Assembly: GCA_045639525.1 (NCBI GenBank)
Contig: JAZUDI010000024.1
Span: forward strand, 52,377-116,376
Source of the DNA: UBA1181 sp045639525
GTDB lineage: Bacteria; Bacteroidota; Bacteroidia; Bacteroidales; Paludibacteraceae
Length of the DNA stretch: 64,000 nt
Direction of reading: 5' to 3'
Made by a program: the position numbers and the translations under genes. This document shows positions 25,420-34,060 of the stretch, piece after piece (position 1 is the stretch's first letter; each line of letters starts with the position of its first letter). Below the pieces are notes generated by a model. The model worked only from the letters and a program-made list of their open reading frames with translations. It made no database searches and was not told the origin of the DNA.

Positions 25420-28005
25420 ATGGATAAAGTGCGTGAACATGTGTATTTAGCTGCAATGCTTCATGATATAGGCAAGTTTTATCAGCGAGCAGATGTGACC
25501 TTTGCAGATGAAAAATTTGCAGATAATATCAAGCCATTGGTGGACTATATATGTCCAAAGAATGAACATGGAGGTTTTGGATACCAGCATTCTGTGTGGA
25601 CTTTGCAATTTTTGGAAGAAGTATCTTCGATGTTGAAATCAGTTCCTGGTTTTCAGACTAATTTATTAGAATCGAACAATTCGGATTCTGTGTTTCAGTT
25701 GGCCGCATATCATCACAAACCGAGTACAGAACTTCAAGCTTTAATTTCTTTGGCTGATTGGTGGAGTGCTGGTATAGATAGAACCAATCCTGCAACTTAT
25801 GAGCAGGAAGATGGTGTGCAAGCAGATATAAATTGGGGCAGACACCGTTATAAGCAGATACCATTGTATTCTGTATTTAATAAAATTAATAGCGGAAATT
25901 ATAAGTTTGCATTTGGTTTGCATCCATTGTCAATTGACGAGAAGGATTTCTTTCCGAAAAATGTAAGTAGCAAATCCGATGGTGTTTCACAAGAGAAATA
26001 TGCAGAGTTGTGGAAATCGTTTAGAGAAGAATTAAAAAAAATTCCGACCGATTCGTTCAATGGCTTTTCGGAGAGTTTGATGTATTTATTGAAGAAATAC
26101 ACATGGTGTATCCCTTCAAATACAAATGATATGGCAAATGTTAGTTTATTTGACCATTTGAAAACAACAGCAGCTTTTGCCGATTGTTTGTACGTTTACA
26201 GGCAGGATCATCCTGATGATTTTATGTGTTCAAACAATAGATTGTCGTTAAAAGAAGGGGCGAAGCCTGTAATATTGTTAGGAGGTGACTTGTCTGGCAT
26301 TCAGAATTTTATTTATAATATTGCTTCGCGCAAGGCGGCTGTGAGTTTGAAAGGGCGTTCGTTCTATTTGCAGTTGCTGATAGATTCCATTATACAACGT
26401 GTCATTTCTCATCCCGATATCAATGCTACATTGGCTCATGTGGTTTATTCTTCGGGCGGAAAGTTTTATATGCTGTTGCCCAATACGGAAAAAGTAATAA
26501 ATACGATAGAAGAGTTAAAGATTCAGATAGAGGCAGATATATGGAAAGAGCATTATGGTCAACTTATTGTCAACATTGATTATGTTCCATTCTCGTATAA
26601 TGTAAAAGGTAAGAATCTTGATTTTGAGTCGCAGGTTGATAGACCAATAGGTGAGTTATGGCGTGCATTGGCAGATAAACTTACAGCCCAGAAAAATCGT
26701 AAGTTCAATAATGTCATATTGTCTGAATTTGATAATATGTTCACACCGCAAGATGTGGATAAGCAGGCGAAAATATGTGCTGTAACGGGCATAGAAAGCG
26801 ACAGTTGTAAGCCGATTGACTCGAAAGAAAAAGATAATAAAACTTATGTTCTGCCAATTGTTAAAGAACAGGCAGAATTAGGAGTTACTCTAAAAGATGC
26901 TGATTATATTCTAACGCATAAGTCAAATGAGGAAAACAAGTATGTGCGTAATCGTGTGAAGTGCGATGTACATTGTGTTGGTATTCATAATTATTTGTTT
27001 GACCAATTAGAGCTAACCGATGACGATGCTGATTTTAGAAGAATAACATCAGCTGACGTGTGTCGTGTAAAACTGATTAATAAGACAAATTTCTTGTCCG
27101 CTCAGCTAAAGGGAAATAAATGTAGCTACGGCTTTCAATTCTACGGAGGAAACAAACAGGCTCAAATTATAGACAAGGAAACAGGGAAATTACGCAACAA
27201 AACATTTGAAGAGCTTGCAGGAGGTTCGTACTTGGGCATTCTTCGTATGGATGTTGACGGACTTGGTTCTATTTTCATCAAGGGACTACCTGATGAAGCG
27301 AAGAGTTTTGCTGCTTATTCAACAATGTCGTTTATGCTTGATTATTTCTTCAGTGGCTTCTTGAATACAATTAGAGAGAAGAATGAGTTTAAGGATGATG
27401 TAAACATATTGTACTCTGGTGGAGACGATGTGTTTGCTGTTGGTAAGTGGAATAAATTGATAGAATTTGCAGAGTCTATACGTGAGAACTTCAGAAAGTT
27501 TGTTGGTCGCGACGATATCTCCATTTCTGGTGGTATTGCAATCGTTGGAGACAAGTATCCAATAGCGAAAGCTGCCGAAATGGCTGGCGAAGCTGAAGAT
27601 ACGGCAAAAAAATATAAAGATTCTGCGAAGAATGCATTTTGTTTGCTTGGCGAATGTGTATCGTGGACGAAAGATGAATATGAGTATGTAAAATCATATA
27701 AGGATCAGTTTGTATCTTTGATAAAAGATTTTGGTTTGTCTCGTGGCATTCTTCATAAGATAATGACATACGCAGAAACGGTAAAAGGAAATAGAGACGA
27801 AAAACGAAAGCCCGACATGAGTTATCTATGGCATACAGCCTATTATTTGACACGTTATATGGCAAATGCCAAAGGAAAAGCTGCTGTTGTCGAATTTTGT
27901 AAGGATTTGCGTGACAAGCAACTACTTAAAGAGGAGAATTATAGACTGATGTCAATAGCAGCTCGTTGGGCAGAACTGGAATTAAGAGAAAATAATAACA
28001 ATTAA
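25420..28005 (+). CDS. csm1: type III-A signature protein Cas10/Csm1
   Basis: An 861-residue Cas10. N-terminal HD nuclease domain with AAMLHDIGKF (H15-D16) for single-strand DNA cleavage; two Palm domains, the second with the intact GGDD motif (about residues 667-670, YSGGDDVF) that makes cyclic oligoadenylate. A CxxxG...C stretch near residue 450 may be the zinc element. Both active sites look functional, so the complex should both cut DNA and signal to the CARF proteins encoded downstream. Confidence 0.96.
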   Translation: MDKVREHVYLAAMLHDIGKFYQRADVTFADEKFADNIKPLVDYICPKNEHGGFGYQHSVWTLQFLEEVSSMLKSVPGFQTNLLESNNSDSVFQLAAYHHKPSTELQALISLADWWSAGIDRTNPATYEQEDGVQADINWGRHRYKQIPLYSVFNKINSGNYKFAFGLHPLSIDEKDFFPKNVSSKSDGVSQEKYAELWKSFREELKKIPTDSFNGFSESLMYLLKKYTWCIPSNTNDMANVSLFDHLKTTAAFADCLYVYRQDHPDDFMCSNNRLSLKEGAKPVILLGGDLSGIQNFIYNIASRKAAVSLKGRSFYLQLLIDSIIQRVISHPDINATLAHVVYSSGGKFYMLLPNTEKVINTIEELKIQIEADIWKEHYGQLIVNIDYVPFSYNVKGKNLDFESQVDRPIGELWRALADKLTAQKNRKFNNVILSEFDNMFTPQDVDKQAKICAVTGIESDSCKPIDSKEKDNKTYVLPIVKEQAELGVTLKDADYILTHKSNEENKYVRNRVKCDVHCVGIHNYLFDQLELTDDDADFRRITSADVCRVKLINKTNFLSAQLKGNKCSYGFQFYGGNKQAQIIDKETGKLRNKTFEELAGGSYLGILRMDVDGLGSIFIKGLPDEAKSFAAYSTMSFMLDYFFSGFLNTIREKNEFKDDVNILYSGGDDVFAVGKWNKLIEFAESIRENFRKFVGRDDISISGGIAIVGDKYPIAKAAEMAGEAEDTAKKYKDSAKNAFCLLGECVSWTKDEYEYVKSYKDQFVSLIKDFGLSRGILHKIMTYAETVKGNRDEKRKPDMSYLWHTAYYLTRYMANAKGKAAVVEFCKDLRDKQLLKEENYRLMSIAARWAELELRENNNN

Positions 28006-28017
28006 AATAAAGAAACT

Positions 28018-28437
28018 ATGGCTTGGAATAAACAAGATTTAATCCCACAAAGTGAGATAACAGACAAGGTTACAAATACGACAGTAGAGTTTGCTCAACG
28101 CTTTGGCTCGTATTTGGGGACAGATGATGAGAATCCGCAAACACATCGTCCTATGCAAAATAAATTGACAACAAATCAACTTCGAAAGTTTTTCGGAGAG
28201 GTTAAGAGACAACAAATGTCTGGATACAAAGAAACTGATTTTGTGTTGTTAAAACCTAAATTGGCATATGCTGTTGGACGTGCAAAGTCTAGAACTGCAA
28301 AAATCAACGACTTTTATTATGTAATAGCAAACGCTATAGATCAGGTTCATAATGAACAGCATTTCAAGAACTTTATAAAGATTTTTGAAGCAATAGTAGC
28401 GTATCATAAAGCGGCAGAAGAAAAAATTAGTTTGTAA
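28018..28437 (+). CDS. csm2: type III-A small subunit Csm2
   Basis: A 139-residue, basic, all-helical protein located between cas10 and csm3, the invariant place of Csm2. Motifs such as LTTNQLRKFFGEVKR and KPKLAYAVGRA are typical of the family. It lines the target-RNA side of the effector complex. Length matches the family. Confidence 0.92.
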   Translation: MAWNKQDLIPQSEITDKVTNTTVEFAQRFGSYLGTDDENPQTHRPMQNKLTTNQLRKFFGEVKRQQMSGYKETDFVLLKPKLAYAVGRAKSRTAKINDFYYVIANAIDQVHNEQHFKNFIKIFEAIVAYHKAAEEKISL

Positions 28438-28458
28438 CATATTTAACAGATAGACGAT

Positions 28459-29091
28459 ATGAAGAAATTAGTAAAAAAAATAAGAATAAATACAACATTA
28501 TCATTAATTACAGGTCTTCACATAGGTGGTAGTGGAGATAATGTTGAAATAGGTGGAATCGACAATCCAGTAATTAAAATCGGAACAAAGGATAATCAAC
28601 CATATATTCCTGGTAGTTCTTTGAAAGGCAAAATGCGTTGTTTGTTGGAACAGATAGCAGGATCTTCAAAAGTTGGGGGAGATACTGAAATAAATAACCT
28701 TTTCGGATATTCGCAAAGCAACCAGCCTTCTAAAATAATAGTTCGTGATGCTATGCTTACTGAAGACTCGGTAGCGATGCTTAATGCAGCAGAACTTGAT
28801 ATGCCATACACAGAAGGTAAATGGGAAAATGTGATTAATCGTGTTAATGGTACAGCAGAGCATCCACGCCAGACAGAAAGAATTCCTGCAGGAGTGTCTT
28901 TTGATGTTGAGTTCGTAATTAATGTATGGGATGATGACAAAGAAGATGTTTTGATGAAACTTTTAGAAAAAGGTATCAATGCTCTTGAAAATGACTATTT
29001 GGGAGGTAGTGGTTCTCGTGGTTACGGACAGATAAAGTTTGGAGAATTGAAGAAAGTGGAATTGTCAGAGTCTAATAATTGGAAAGCATAG
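28459..29091 (+). CDS. csm3: type III-A backbone RAMP Csm3
   Basis: A 210-residue RAMP. It contains GLHIGGSGDN and GGIDNPV, where D35 corresponds to the catalytic Asp (D32 in S. epidermidis Csm3) that cuts target RNA every six bases, then the SLKGKMRCLLE helix and the late glycine-rich YLGGSGSRGYGQI. All key residues are present, so target-RNA cleavage should work. Confidence 0.95.
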   Translation: MKKLVKKIRINTTLSLITGLHIGGSGDNVEIGGIDNPVIKIGTKDNQPYIPGSSLKGKMRCLLEQIAGSSKVGGDTEINNLFGYSQSNQPSKIIVRDAMLTEDSVAMLNAAELDMPYTEGKWENVINRVNGTAEHPRQTERIPAGVSFDVEFVINVWDDDKEDVLMKLLEKGINALENDYLGGSGSRGYGQIKFGELKKVELSESNNWKA

Positions 29092-29094
29092 TGT

Positions 29095-30102
29095 ATGGCT
29101 AAGTTCAAAACATACAAATTGCATTTCTCATCACCATTGCATTTAGGAGATGCTCGCGACGATTATAGTGTCAGCCTTCAAACGATGGATTCTGATACTA
29201 TGTATGCGGCATTGATTTCCTGCCTTGCAAAATTAGGCAAGGATATACCTGAAGATGGCGATTTGGGATGCACTATAAGCAGTTTGTTTCCTTTCTATCA
29301 GAAAGAGAAAACAACAAGCGACACGGCAGTATATTTTTTCCCTAAACCATTGAAACAGACATTGCCAACGTCAGAAAAGGCAATAGAAGAGCGCAAGAAA
29401 GTGAAAAAGGTAGCATGGCTTGATGCTTCATATTTCTCTAAAGCGTTAAATGGAGAACAACTTTTTGATGATGCGACTATAGAGATTTTGGATAAAGGTG
29501 TGTTCTTGACAAATGAGAAGATAGACAAGAATTTCATTACCTCGCAAGTATCACCTCGTGTTGCAGTTTCTCGAGATGGGCAAGAAGATGCTAACCCATT
29601 TTATATGGATAGAATATCTTTTAAAGATTATTCGGGATTGTTTTTTATTGTAGAAGGCGATACGACATTGCTGGATTCTGCAATCGCTTTGCTACAAACG
29701 GAAGGTATAGGAACGGATAGAAATGTTGGGAATGGCTATTTTGAGAGTGAAGAAGGAGAGGTGGAGATTACCATACCTGCTCTCGCAGAACATGAGATGT
29801 CTTTGTCTTTGTTTATTCCCGAATCAAAAGAACAACTCTCTGCAATGCTGAATTCTACTGATGTAGCGTATGACTTTAAGCGTAGAGGCGGATGGATAAC
29901 AACACCGCCTCACAATACATATAGAAAGAAGTATGTGTATGCTTTTACAGTCGCTTCGGTTTTTGCAAACAAGACTAATAGTGTTTCAACTAAAGGATTG
30001 GTAGGTGTTGACCTAAAACCCGAGAAAAATTGGGGTGAAGAGATTGGTCATCCTATCTGGCGTTGTGGCAGATCTATTTTCTTACCTATAAAATTGGATT
30101 GA
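29095..30102 (+). CDS. csm4: type III-A RAMP Csm4
   Basis: A 335-residue RAMP starting KLHFSSPLHLGDARDDYSV, with a late glycine-rich segment TEGIGTDRNVGNGYFE. It binds the 5' handle of the crRNA and contacts Cas10. It is separated by 3 bases from csm3 and 1 base from csm5; length and order fit Csm4. Confidence 0.93.
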   Translation: MAKFKTYKLHFSSPLHLGDARDDYSVSLQTMDSDTMYAALISCLAKLGKDIPEDGDLGCTISSLFPFYQKEKTTSDTAVYFFPKPLKQTLPTSEKAIEERKKVKKVAWLDASYFSKALNGEQLFDDATIEILDKGVFLTNEKIDKNFITSQVSPRVAVSRDGQEDANPFYMDRISFKDYSGLFFIVEGDTTLLDSAIALLQTEGIGTDRNVGNGYFESEEGEVEITIPALAEHEMSLSLFIPESKEQLSAMLNSTDVAYDFKRRGGWITTPPHNTYRKKYVYAFTVASVFANKTNSVSTKGLVGVDLKPEKNWGEEIGHPIWRCGRSIFLPIKLD

Positions 30103-30103
30103 T

Positions 30104-31852
30104 ATGGCAGGAATAAATCACAAATACAACATAGAATTAGAGATTCTCACTCCGCTTTCTATAGGAGCAGGAGCAGAAAAAGATTGGGTGAGAGGCGTTG
30201 ATTTCGTTATTGATAATCACAAGTTGTATAAACTCAACTTGAAAAAAATGATTCAAGTGGGGGTGTCTGCTGAAGAACTCTCAAATTTATTTTCTTCAAA
30301 AAATGAAGATGGCTTGAAGTCGAGATTGGCAGGGATGCTTAATGTTGTCTCTGATTTGATTATTCCTTGTCCTGTAGAGTCCGATAATGATGTTAAGGCA
30401 TTTGTGAAAAATCAAATGACGGGCAACCCAATACTCGCAGGTAGCTCATTAAAGGGTGCTGTTCGTTCGGTACTATTCGATTATTTAGGAGGAACATCTA
30501 AAGATGGAAAGGAAGTGTTTGGCTCATCAACGACAGGAGATGAGTTTATGCGTTTTATTAAATTTTCTGACGCAGAATTTGATGAGACATCATTAATTAA
30601 CACTAAAATTTTCAATTTACAGAGGAACGGTGCCTGGCAAGGAGGATGGAAACATGGACAGAATGAGACCTCGTCGAATTATAAGACCACAGGATTTAAT
30701 ACGCTTTATGAATGTTTGATGCCCGAACAAAAGGGATATTCATCGTTGATGTTGTCTGAGACTACGTACGATTTATTTGAAAAAAAGTCGAATAAGCAAC
30801 ACTTGAGGGGAAACGAAAAGCGTCATGTTGTATCTAATGACATAAAAAAGCTCTTTAAAATCATAAATAATCATACAAGTGAATACCTTAGGAAGGAAAA
30901 AATTTTTTTTAAGAAGTATTCAACGGACAAAACAGATAGAGTCATTGATTCGATAAATGCTCTCTTAAATTCCATACCAGTTGATAATTCATATTGTGTG
31001 TTGAAAATGTCAGCAGGTGCTGGTTTCCATTCCATTACCGGTGATTGGCAATTTGATGATTACACAAAAGGAATGTTGGACAGAAAAAGAGCTGAAAAAA
31101 AAGATTTGAGCATAGCTGGCAAGATTCTTCCTAAGTCACGCAAGATTGCTATTTGGGGAGAATCTTTTTCTCTGATGGGCTTTGTCAAGTTGCGTGTGCT
31201 TTCTGAAATAGAGTTTAGACAGATTGAGAATCAAAAAGCACAAGCAGCTGCAGAGCGTATTGCGGTCATTTGTCAGAAACAAGAAGAATCTGAACGAGCA
31301 AAAGCCGAACTTGAGGCACAATTGGAACGAGAAAGAGAAGAAGCGGAACGAATACGTCGTGAAGCAGAGGAAAAACAACAAAAGTATTCTCTTTTAATAA
31401 TGGAAACCGAAAAATTGTATAACGAAGAAAAATTCGAAGATGCTCTTTCAAAAGCCCAGGAAGCAGCGGGCCTTTTACCCAAGAATAAAGAACATGAATA
31501 TTGGATTTCACAGTCGCAATATAAAGTAGAACAGATAAAAGCAGAGTTGAAAGCCAAAGAAACAGCAAAACAAGAAGCAATGGATAGAAAGCTGGCTAAT
31601 TCTGTTCCACTATCAGAAAAAATAGCCAACGCCTCTAAAATCCCAACTCTTTGTGGAAATGTGAAGACTTGGTTGAAATATAATACTCTTACAGATGTTG
31701 ATAGAGGTGCTTTTAAGCAAAAGATTTCCGATATCTATATGACAATGAAGCCCAAAGAGCAAAAGGATTTCCAAAATTTTGCAAGATGGAAAGATGTTGT
31801 ATCCTTGGTGGGTGAAGATATGGCTAAGCAGTGGCATTCGGATCTTTTTTGA
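30104..31852 (+). CDS. csm5: type III-A RAMP Csm5 with a long C-terminal extension
   Basis: A 582-residue protein; ordinary Csm5 has about 340-400. The N-terminal part (1 to about 370) has Csm5 hallmarks: EILTPLSIGAGAEKDWVRG, AGSSLKGAVRSVLFDYLG and MSAGAGFHSITGDW. After residue about 370 come a charged coiled coil (to about 430, dense in Glu, Arg and Ala), a TPR-like helical pair (LYNEEKFEDALSKAQEA), another helix and a basic helical C-terminal domain (about 515-582). The extension may recruit a partner at the crRNA 3' end, such as a nuclease or the downstream proteins (inference). Last gene of the tight csm operon. Confidence 0.93.
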   Translation: MAGINHKYNIELEILTPLSIGAGAEKDWVRGVDFVIDNHKLYKLNLKKMIQVGVSAEELSNLFSSKNEDGLKSRLAGMLNVVSDLIIPCPVESDNDVKAFVKNQMTGNPILAGSSLKGAVRSVLFDYLGGTSKDGKEVFGSSTTGDEFMRFIKFSDAEFDETSLINTKIFNLQRNGAWQGGWKHGQNETSSNYKTTGFNTLYECLMPEQKGYSSLMLSETTYDLFEKKSNKQHLRGNEKRHVVSNDIKKLFKIINNHTSEYLRKEKIFFKKYSTDKTDRVIDSINALLNSIPVDNSYCVLKMSAGAGFHSITGDWQFDDYTKGMLDRKRAEKKDLSIAGKILPKSRKIAIWGESFSLMGFVKLRVLSEIEFRQIENQKAQAAAERIAVICQKQEESERAKAELEAQLEREREEAERIRREAEEKQQKYSLLIMETEKLYNEEKFEDALSKAQEAAGLLPKNKEHEYWISQSQYKVEQIKAELKAKETAKQEAMDRKLANSVPLSEKIANASKIPTLCGNVKTWLKYNTLTDVDRGAFKQKISDIYMTMKPKEQKDFQNFARWKDVVSLVGEDMAKQWHSDLF

Positions 31853-31883
31853 ACTAGTACTAATTTTGCTTATTCGTTATAGA

Positions 31884-31924
31884 AAAAGTGGTGTGTTTTA
31901 TCATGAATTTAATGAAAAAGTGGT
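31884..31924 (+). repeat. two AAAAAGTGGT iterons, remnant of an ATPase upstream region
   Basis: Two copies of GAAAAAGTGGT whose AGTGGT cores lie at 31887 and 31919, a 32-base interval. Three copies of the same word at 33-34-base intervals lie upstream of the intact ATPase gene at 51150. Confidence 0.65.
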
Positions 31925-31948
31925 TAAATACACTTAGCTTTTGAGCGA

Positions 31949-32127
31949 CTTAAACAAGTTTATTTGCAATTCGGAATATGGTATTTCAAGAGCGATTGTG
32001 TTTCGTGACGAAAGGGAGGTTATTGAGTAAAACGGTGTATGTGCCAATATATTATTGTATGTTTTTATCTAATTCTGGAGATGAGGCAGGTGAGCTGTTT
32101 CCGGAGTTGGGAGAGTTGATGAGGTAA
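31949..32127 (+). pseudogene. remnant of the C-terminus of a DUF4143-type ATPase
   Basis: The 318-base gap after csm5 holds the last about 180 bases of a gene closely similar to the end of the ATPase at 51150-52520: shared stretches include TCAAGAGCGATTGTGTTT and ACGAAAGGGAGGT, and the same terminal GAGTTGATG. The remnant has an in-frame TAA and a frameshift. Together with the preceding iterons it represents the two ends of one module from which the middle was deleted. Confidence 0.85.
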
Positions 32128-32170
32128 AAAAATAGAGTATGAACGTATTAGTAGTTAACATATTACATTT

Positions 32171-33589
32171 ATGCAGTCTGCAAGTTACATAGAAGATTTA
32201 ATTCTTCAGGGCGAGGGCTCACGAGTTGAGTTCAAAGTTCGTGTGCCAAGTAAGGTAAAGGAACTAACGGAAGAGGTATGTGCTTTTGCCAATGCAGATG
32301 GAGGATTTGTATTCCTTGGTGTGGATGATTCTGGCAAGGTCGTGGGAACTAGTCTTGATAATAAGGATCGATCTGCCATCCAAGGTTCTATTAGCGAAAT
32401 TTCTCCAGCCTTGAAGGTTGAGATGTATTCTGTCACATTGGAGGGCGTTTTCGTTTGGGTGATTGAGGTACCAAGCGGAAAAGACAAACCTTATATTCAT
32501 GGCGGATGTATCTTTGTGCGAGAGGGTGCAAATTCACAGAAGTTGAAGACGGCGGAAGAGATGCGTCAGTTTTTTGTGCAATGTAATAAGATTTTCTATG
32601 ATGCGATGCCTTGCAAAAGCTTCAATTTTGAGACTGATACAGATGTCGAGATGTTGGCTGATTTCCGTCGGGAGTCTCGTTTGAGTGATACCATATCCAA
32701 TCGACAGATTTTTGACAATCTTCAACTTTTCGATGATGAGGGAATCTCTAAGAACGCTGCTGCAATGTTTTTTTGCAAACTTCCTGAACGATTATTTCCA
32801 CACGCTGTTGTGCGTTGTGTGCGGTTCAAAGGAATAGAACGTGTTCACATTATTGATGATAAAACGTTTGTTGGTCCTCTATACCGTCAATTTCAAAATA
32901 CGATGAAATGGTTGGAGAGTCAGTTGTCTGTCAAATATATCATTGAGGGAGGTGGTCCACGCAAGGAGGTGTGGGAATTGCCGTTGGAAGCTTTACGAGA
33001 GGCTGTGATTAATGCGCTCTGCCACCGCGATTATTATGAGCAAGGGGCTACGATAATGGTGGAACTCTTTGATGATAGACTTTCGATAACAAATCCAGGA
33101 GGTTTGTTGCCAGAGGTGGCAAAAGACTTCGGTCATAAGAGTGTATCTCGTAATCCAACAATTGTGACTCTTTTTACTCGTATGCAGTTGGTCGAAAAGG
33201 TTGGATCCGGCATTCCTCGTATGCAGAAGGCGATGAGAGAGGCTGGTTTGGAGGAACCAGAGGTTGAGGGAAATGGTATGTACACAATTATTTTTAAGAA
33301 AAGTACTACCCCCAAAGCGGATGGTACTACCCCCAAAGCAGATATTACTACCCCCAAAGCGGACGATACTACCCCCAAAGCGGATGTTACTACCCCCAAA
33401 GCGGATTCTGATGTTGAGGAAAGAATGATGGAGTTGATAGAGAACAATCTTAATATTACAAAAAGTGATTTAGCCATGGCTTTGAATATCACGGTAGATG
33501 GCGTAAAATATCATTTACGAAAGATGAAGCATAGGGTAGTTTATGTAGGTTCAAGTAAAGCAGGGCATTGGGAAATAACAAGTAAATAA
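32171..33589 (+). CDS. AlbA_2/Schlafen-type ATP-binding protein with C-terminal winged helix
   Basis: A 472-residue protein. N-terminal AlbA_2 domain (EGSRVEFKVRVP, FANADGGFVFLGV) as in Schlafen-like regulators; middle HATPase-like segment with REAVINALCHRDY and ITNPGGLLPE; then a repeat region of four and a half TTPKAD units (7 residues each); then a winged-helix DNA-binding domain (ITKSDLAMALNITVDGVKYHLRK). Such proteins are often transcription regulators or parts of defence loci. Here it is inserted between the csm operon and the CARF genes, suggesting control of that operon (inference). Confidence 0.85.
   Translation: MQSASYIEDLILQGEGSRVEFKVRVPSKVKELTEEVCAFANADGGFVFLGVDDSGKVVGTSLDNKDRSAIQGSISEISPALKVEMYSVTLEGVFVWVIEVPSGKDKPYIHGGCIFVREGANSQKLKTAEEMRQFFVQCNKIFYDAMPCKSFNFETDTDVEMLADFRRESRLSDTISNRQIFDNLQLFDDEGISKNAAAMFFCKLPERLFPHAVVRCVRFKGIERVHIIDDKTFVGPLYRQFQNTMKWLESQLSVKYIIEGGGPRKEVWELPLEALREAVINALCHRDYYEQGATIMVELFDDRLSITNPGGLLPEVAKDFGHKSVSRNPTIVTLFTRMQLVEKVGSGIPRMQKAMREAGLEEPEVEGNGMYTIIFKKSTTPKADGTTPKADITTPKADDTTPKADVTTPKADSDVEERMMELIENNLNITKSDLAMALNITVDGVKYHLRKMKHRVVYVGSSKAGHWEITSK
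33305..33406 (+). repeat. in-frame 21-bp tandem repeat (TTPKAD-x)
   Basis: Four full 21-base units and one 18-base unit, each ACTACCCCCAAAGC(G/A)GA(T/C) plus a variable codon. It encodes a Pro/Lys/Asp linker between the ATP-binding part and the winged helix. The units differ at few bases, so copy number could vary without a frameshift. Confidence 0.95.
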
Positions 33590-33747
33590 GGTGTTGTTAT
33601 GACGGAATCGTGTTTCATGTCGTGTTGCTTTGAGAACATCTGAGTTTAATGTTGAAATAGGTGATCCGCAGTGGCAAGATCCCGTATGTGTTGATTGGGG
33701 GGATTGGGAATTATGAAGTGTTGTAAAGTAATTTTAATTAAATAAAT

Positions 33748-34056
33748 ATGCTTGAATTACAAGATTTTTACACTTTTATGGAGCGAGCTGCTTCCGTTGG
33801 AGATATCATAAAGGGATTGGCGGGATTCTTCTCAATCTCTGTGTTTTATGTCTTTGTTAGAGATTGGTTTCCCAAAAAGGTAGATTTGAGCATTGGTTCA
33901 TTTGTGGTAAAAAGGAAGTATTATGATGTTCAGAATATAACTAATATTGTAAGTGCAAGATATTTCGAAGGAGGAAAGGTTTCTGACGAAGTACGAAAGG
34001 AGATTATCATGCAGACTAGTCCGAAAATCAGAAATTTCACAAAAAAGATTAACTAG
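33748..34056 (+). CDS. small membrane protein upstream of the CARF nuclease
   Basis: A 102-residue protein with one hydrophobic segment (about 20-40: IIKGLAGFFSISVFYVFV) followed by a basic, soluble C-terminal half. It ends 4 bases before the Card1-like start, so the two are co-transcribed. No family recognised. It could be a membrane tether or a small membrane effector in the type III locus; the sequence does not decide. Confidence 0.65.
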   Translation: MLELQDFYTFMERAASVGDIIKGLAGFFSISVFYVFVRDWFPKKVDLSIGSFVVKRKYYDVQNITNIVSARYFEGGKVSDEVRKEIIMQTSPKIRNFTKKIN

Positions 34057-34060
34057 ACTT

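Noticed and set aside
25420..31852. Type III-B (Cmr) assignment
   Set aside because: Gene order cas10-small subunit-Csm3-Csm4-Csm5, the HD domain on Cas10 and Csm3/Csm5 motifs fit type III-A; no Cmr1 or Cmr6-like gene is present.
33590..33747. Possible gene fragment ending VEIGDPQWQDPVCVDWGDWEL before the 102-aa gene
   Set aside because: It looks like protein sequence but has no start codon or recognisable family and is only about 37 codons; it may be a decayed gene end.
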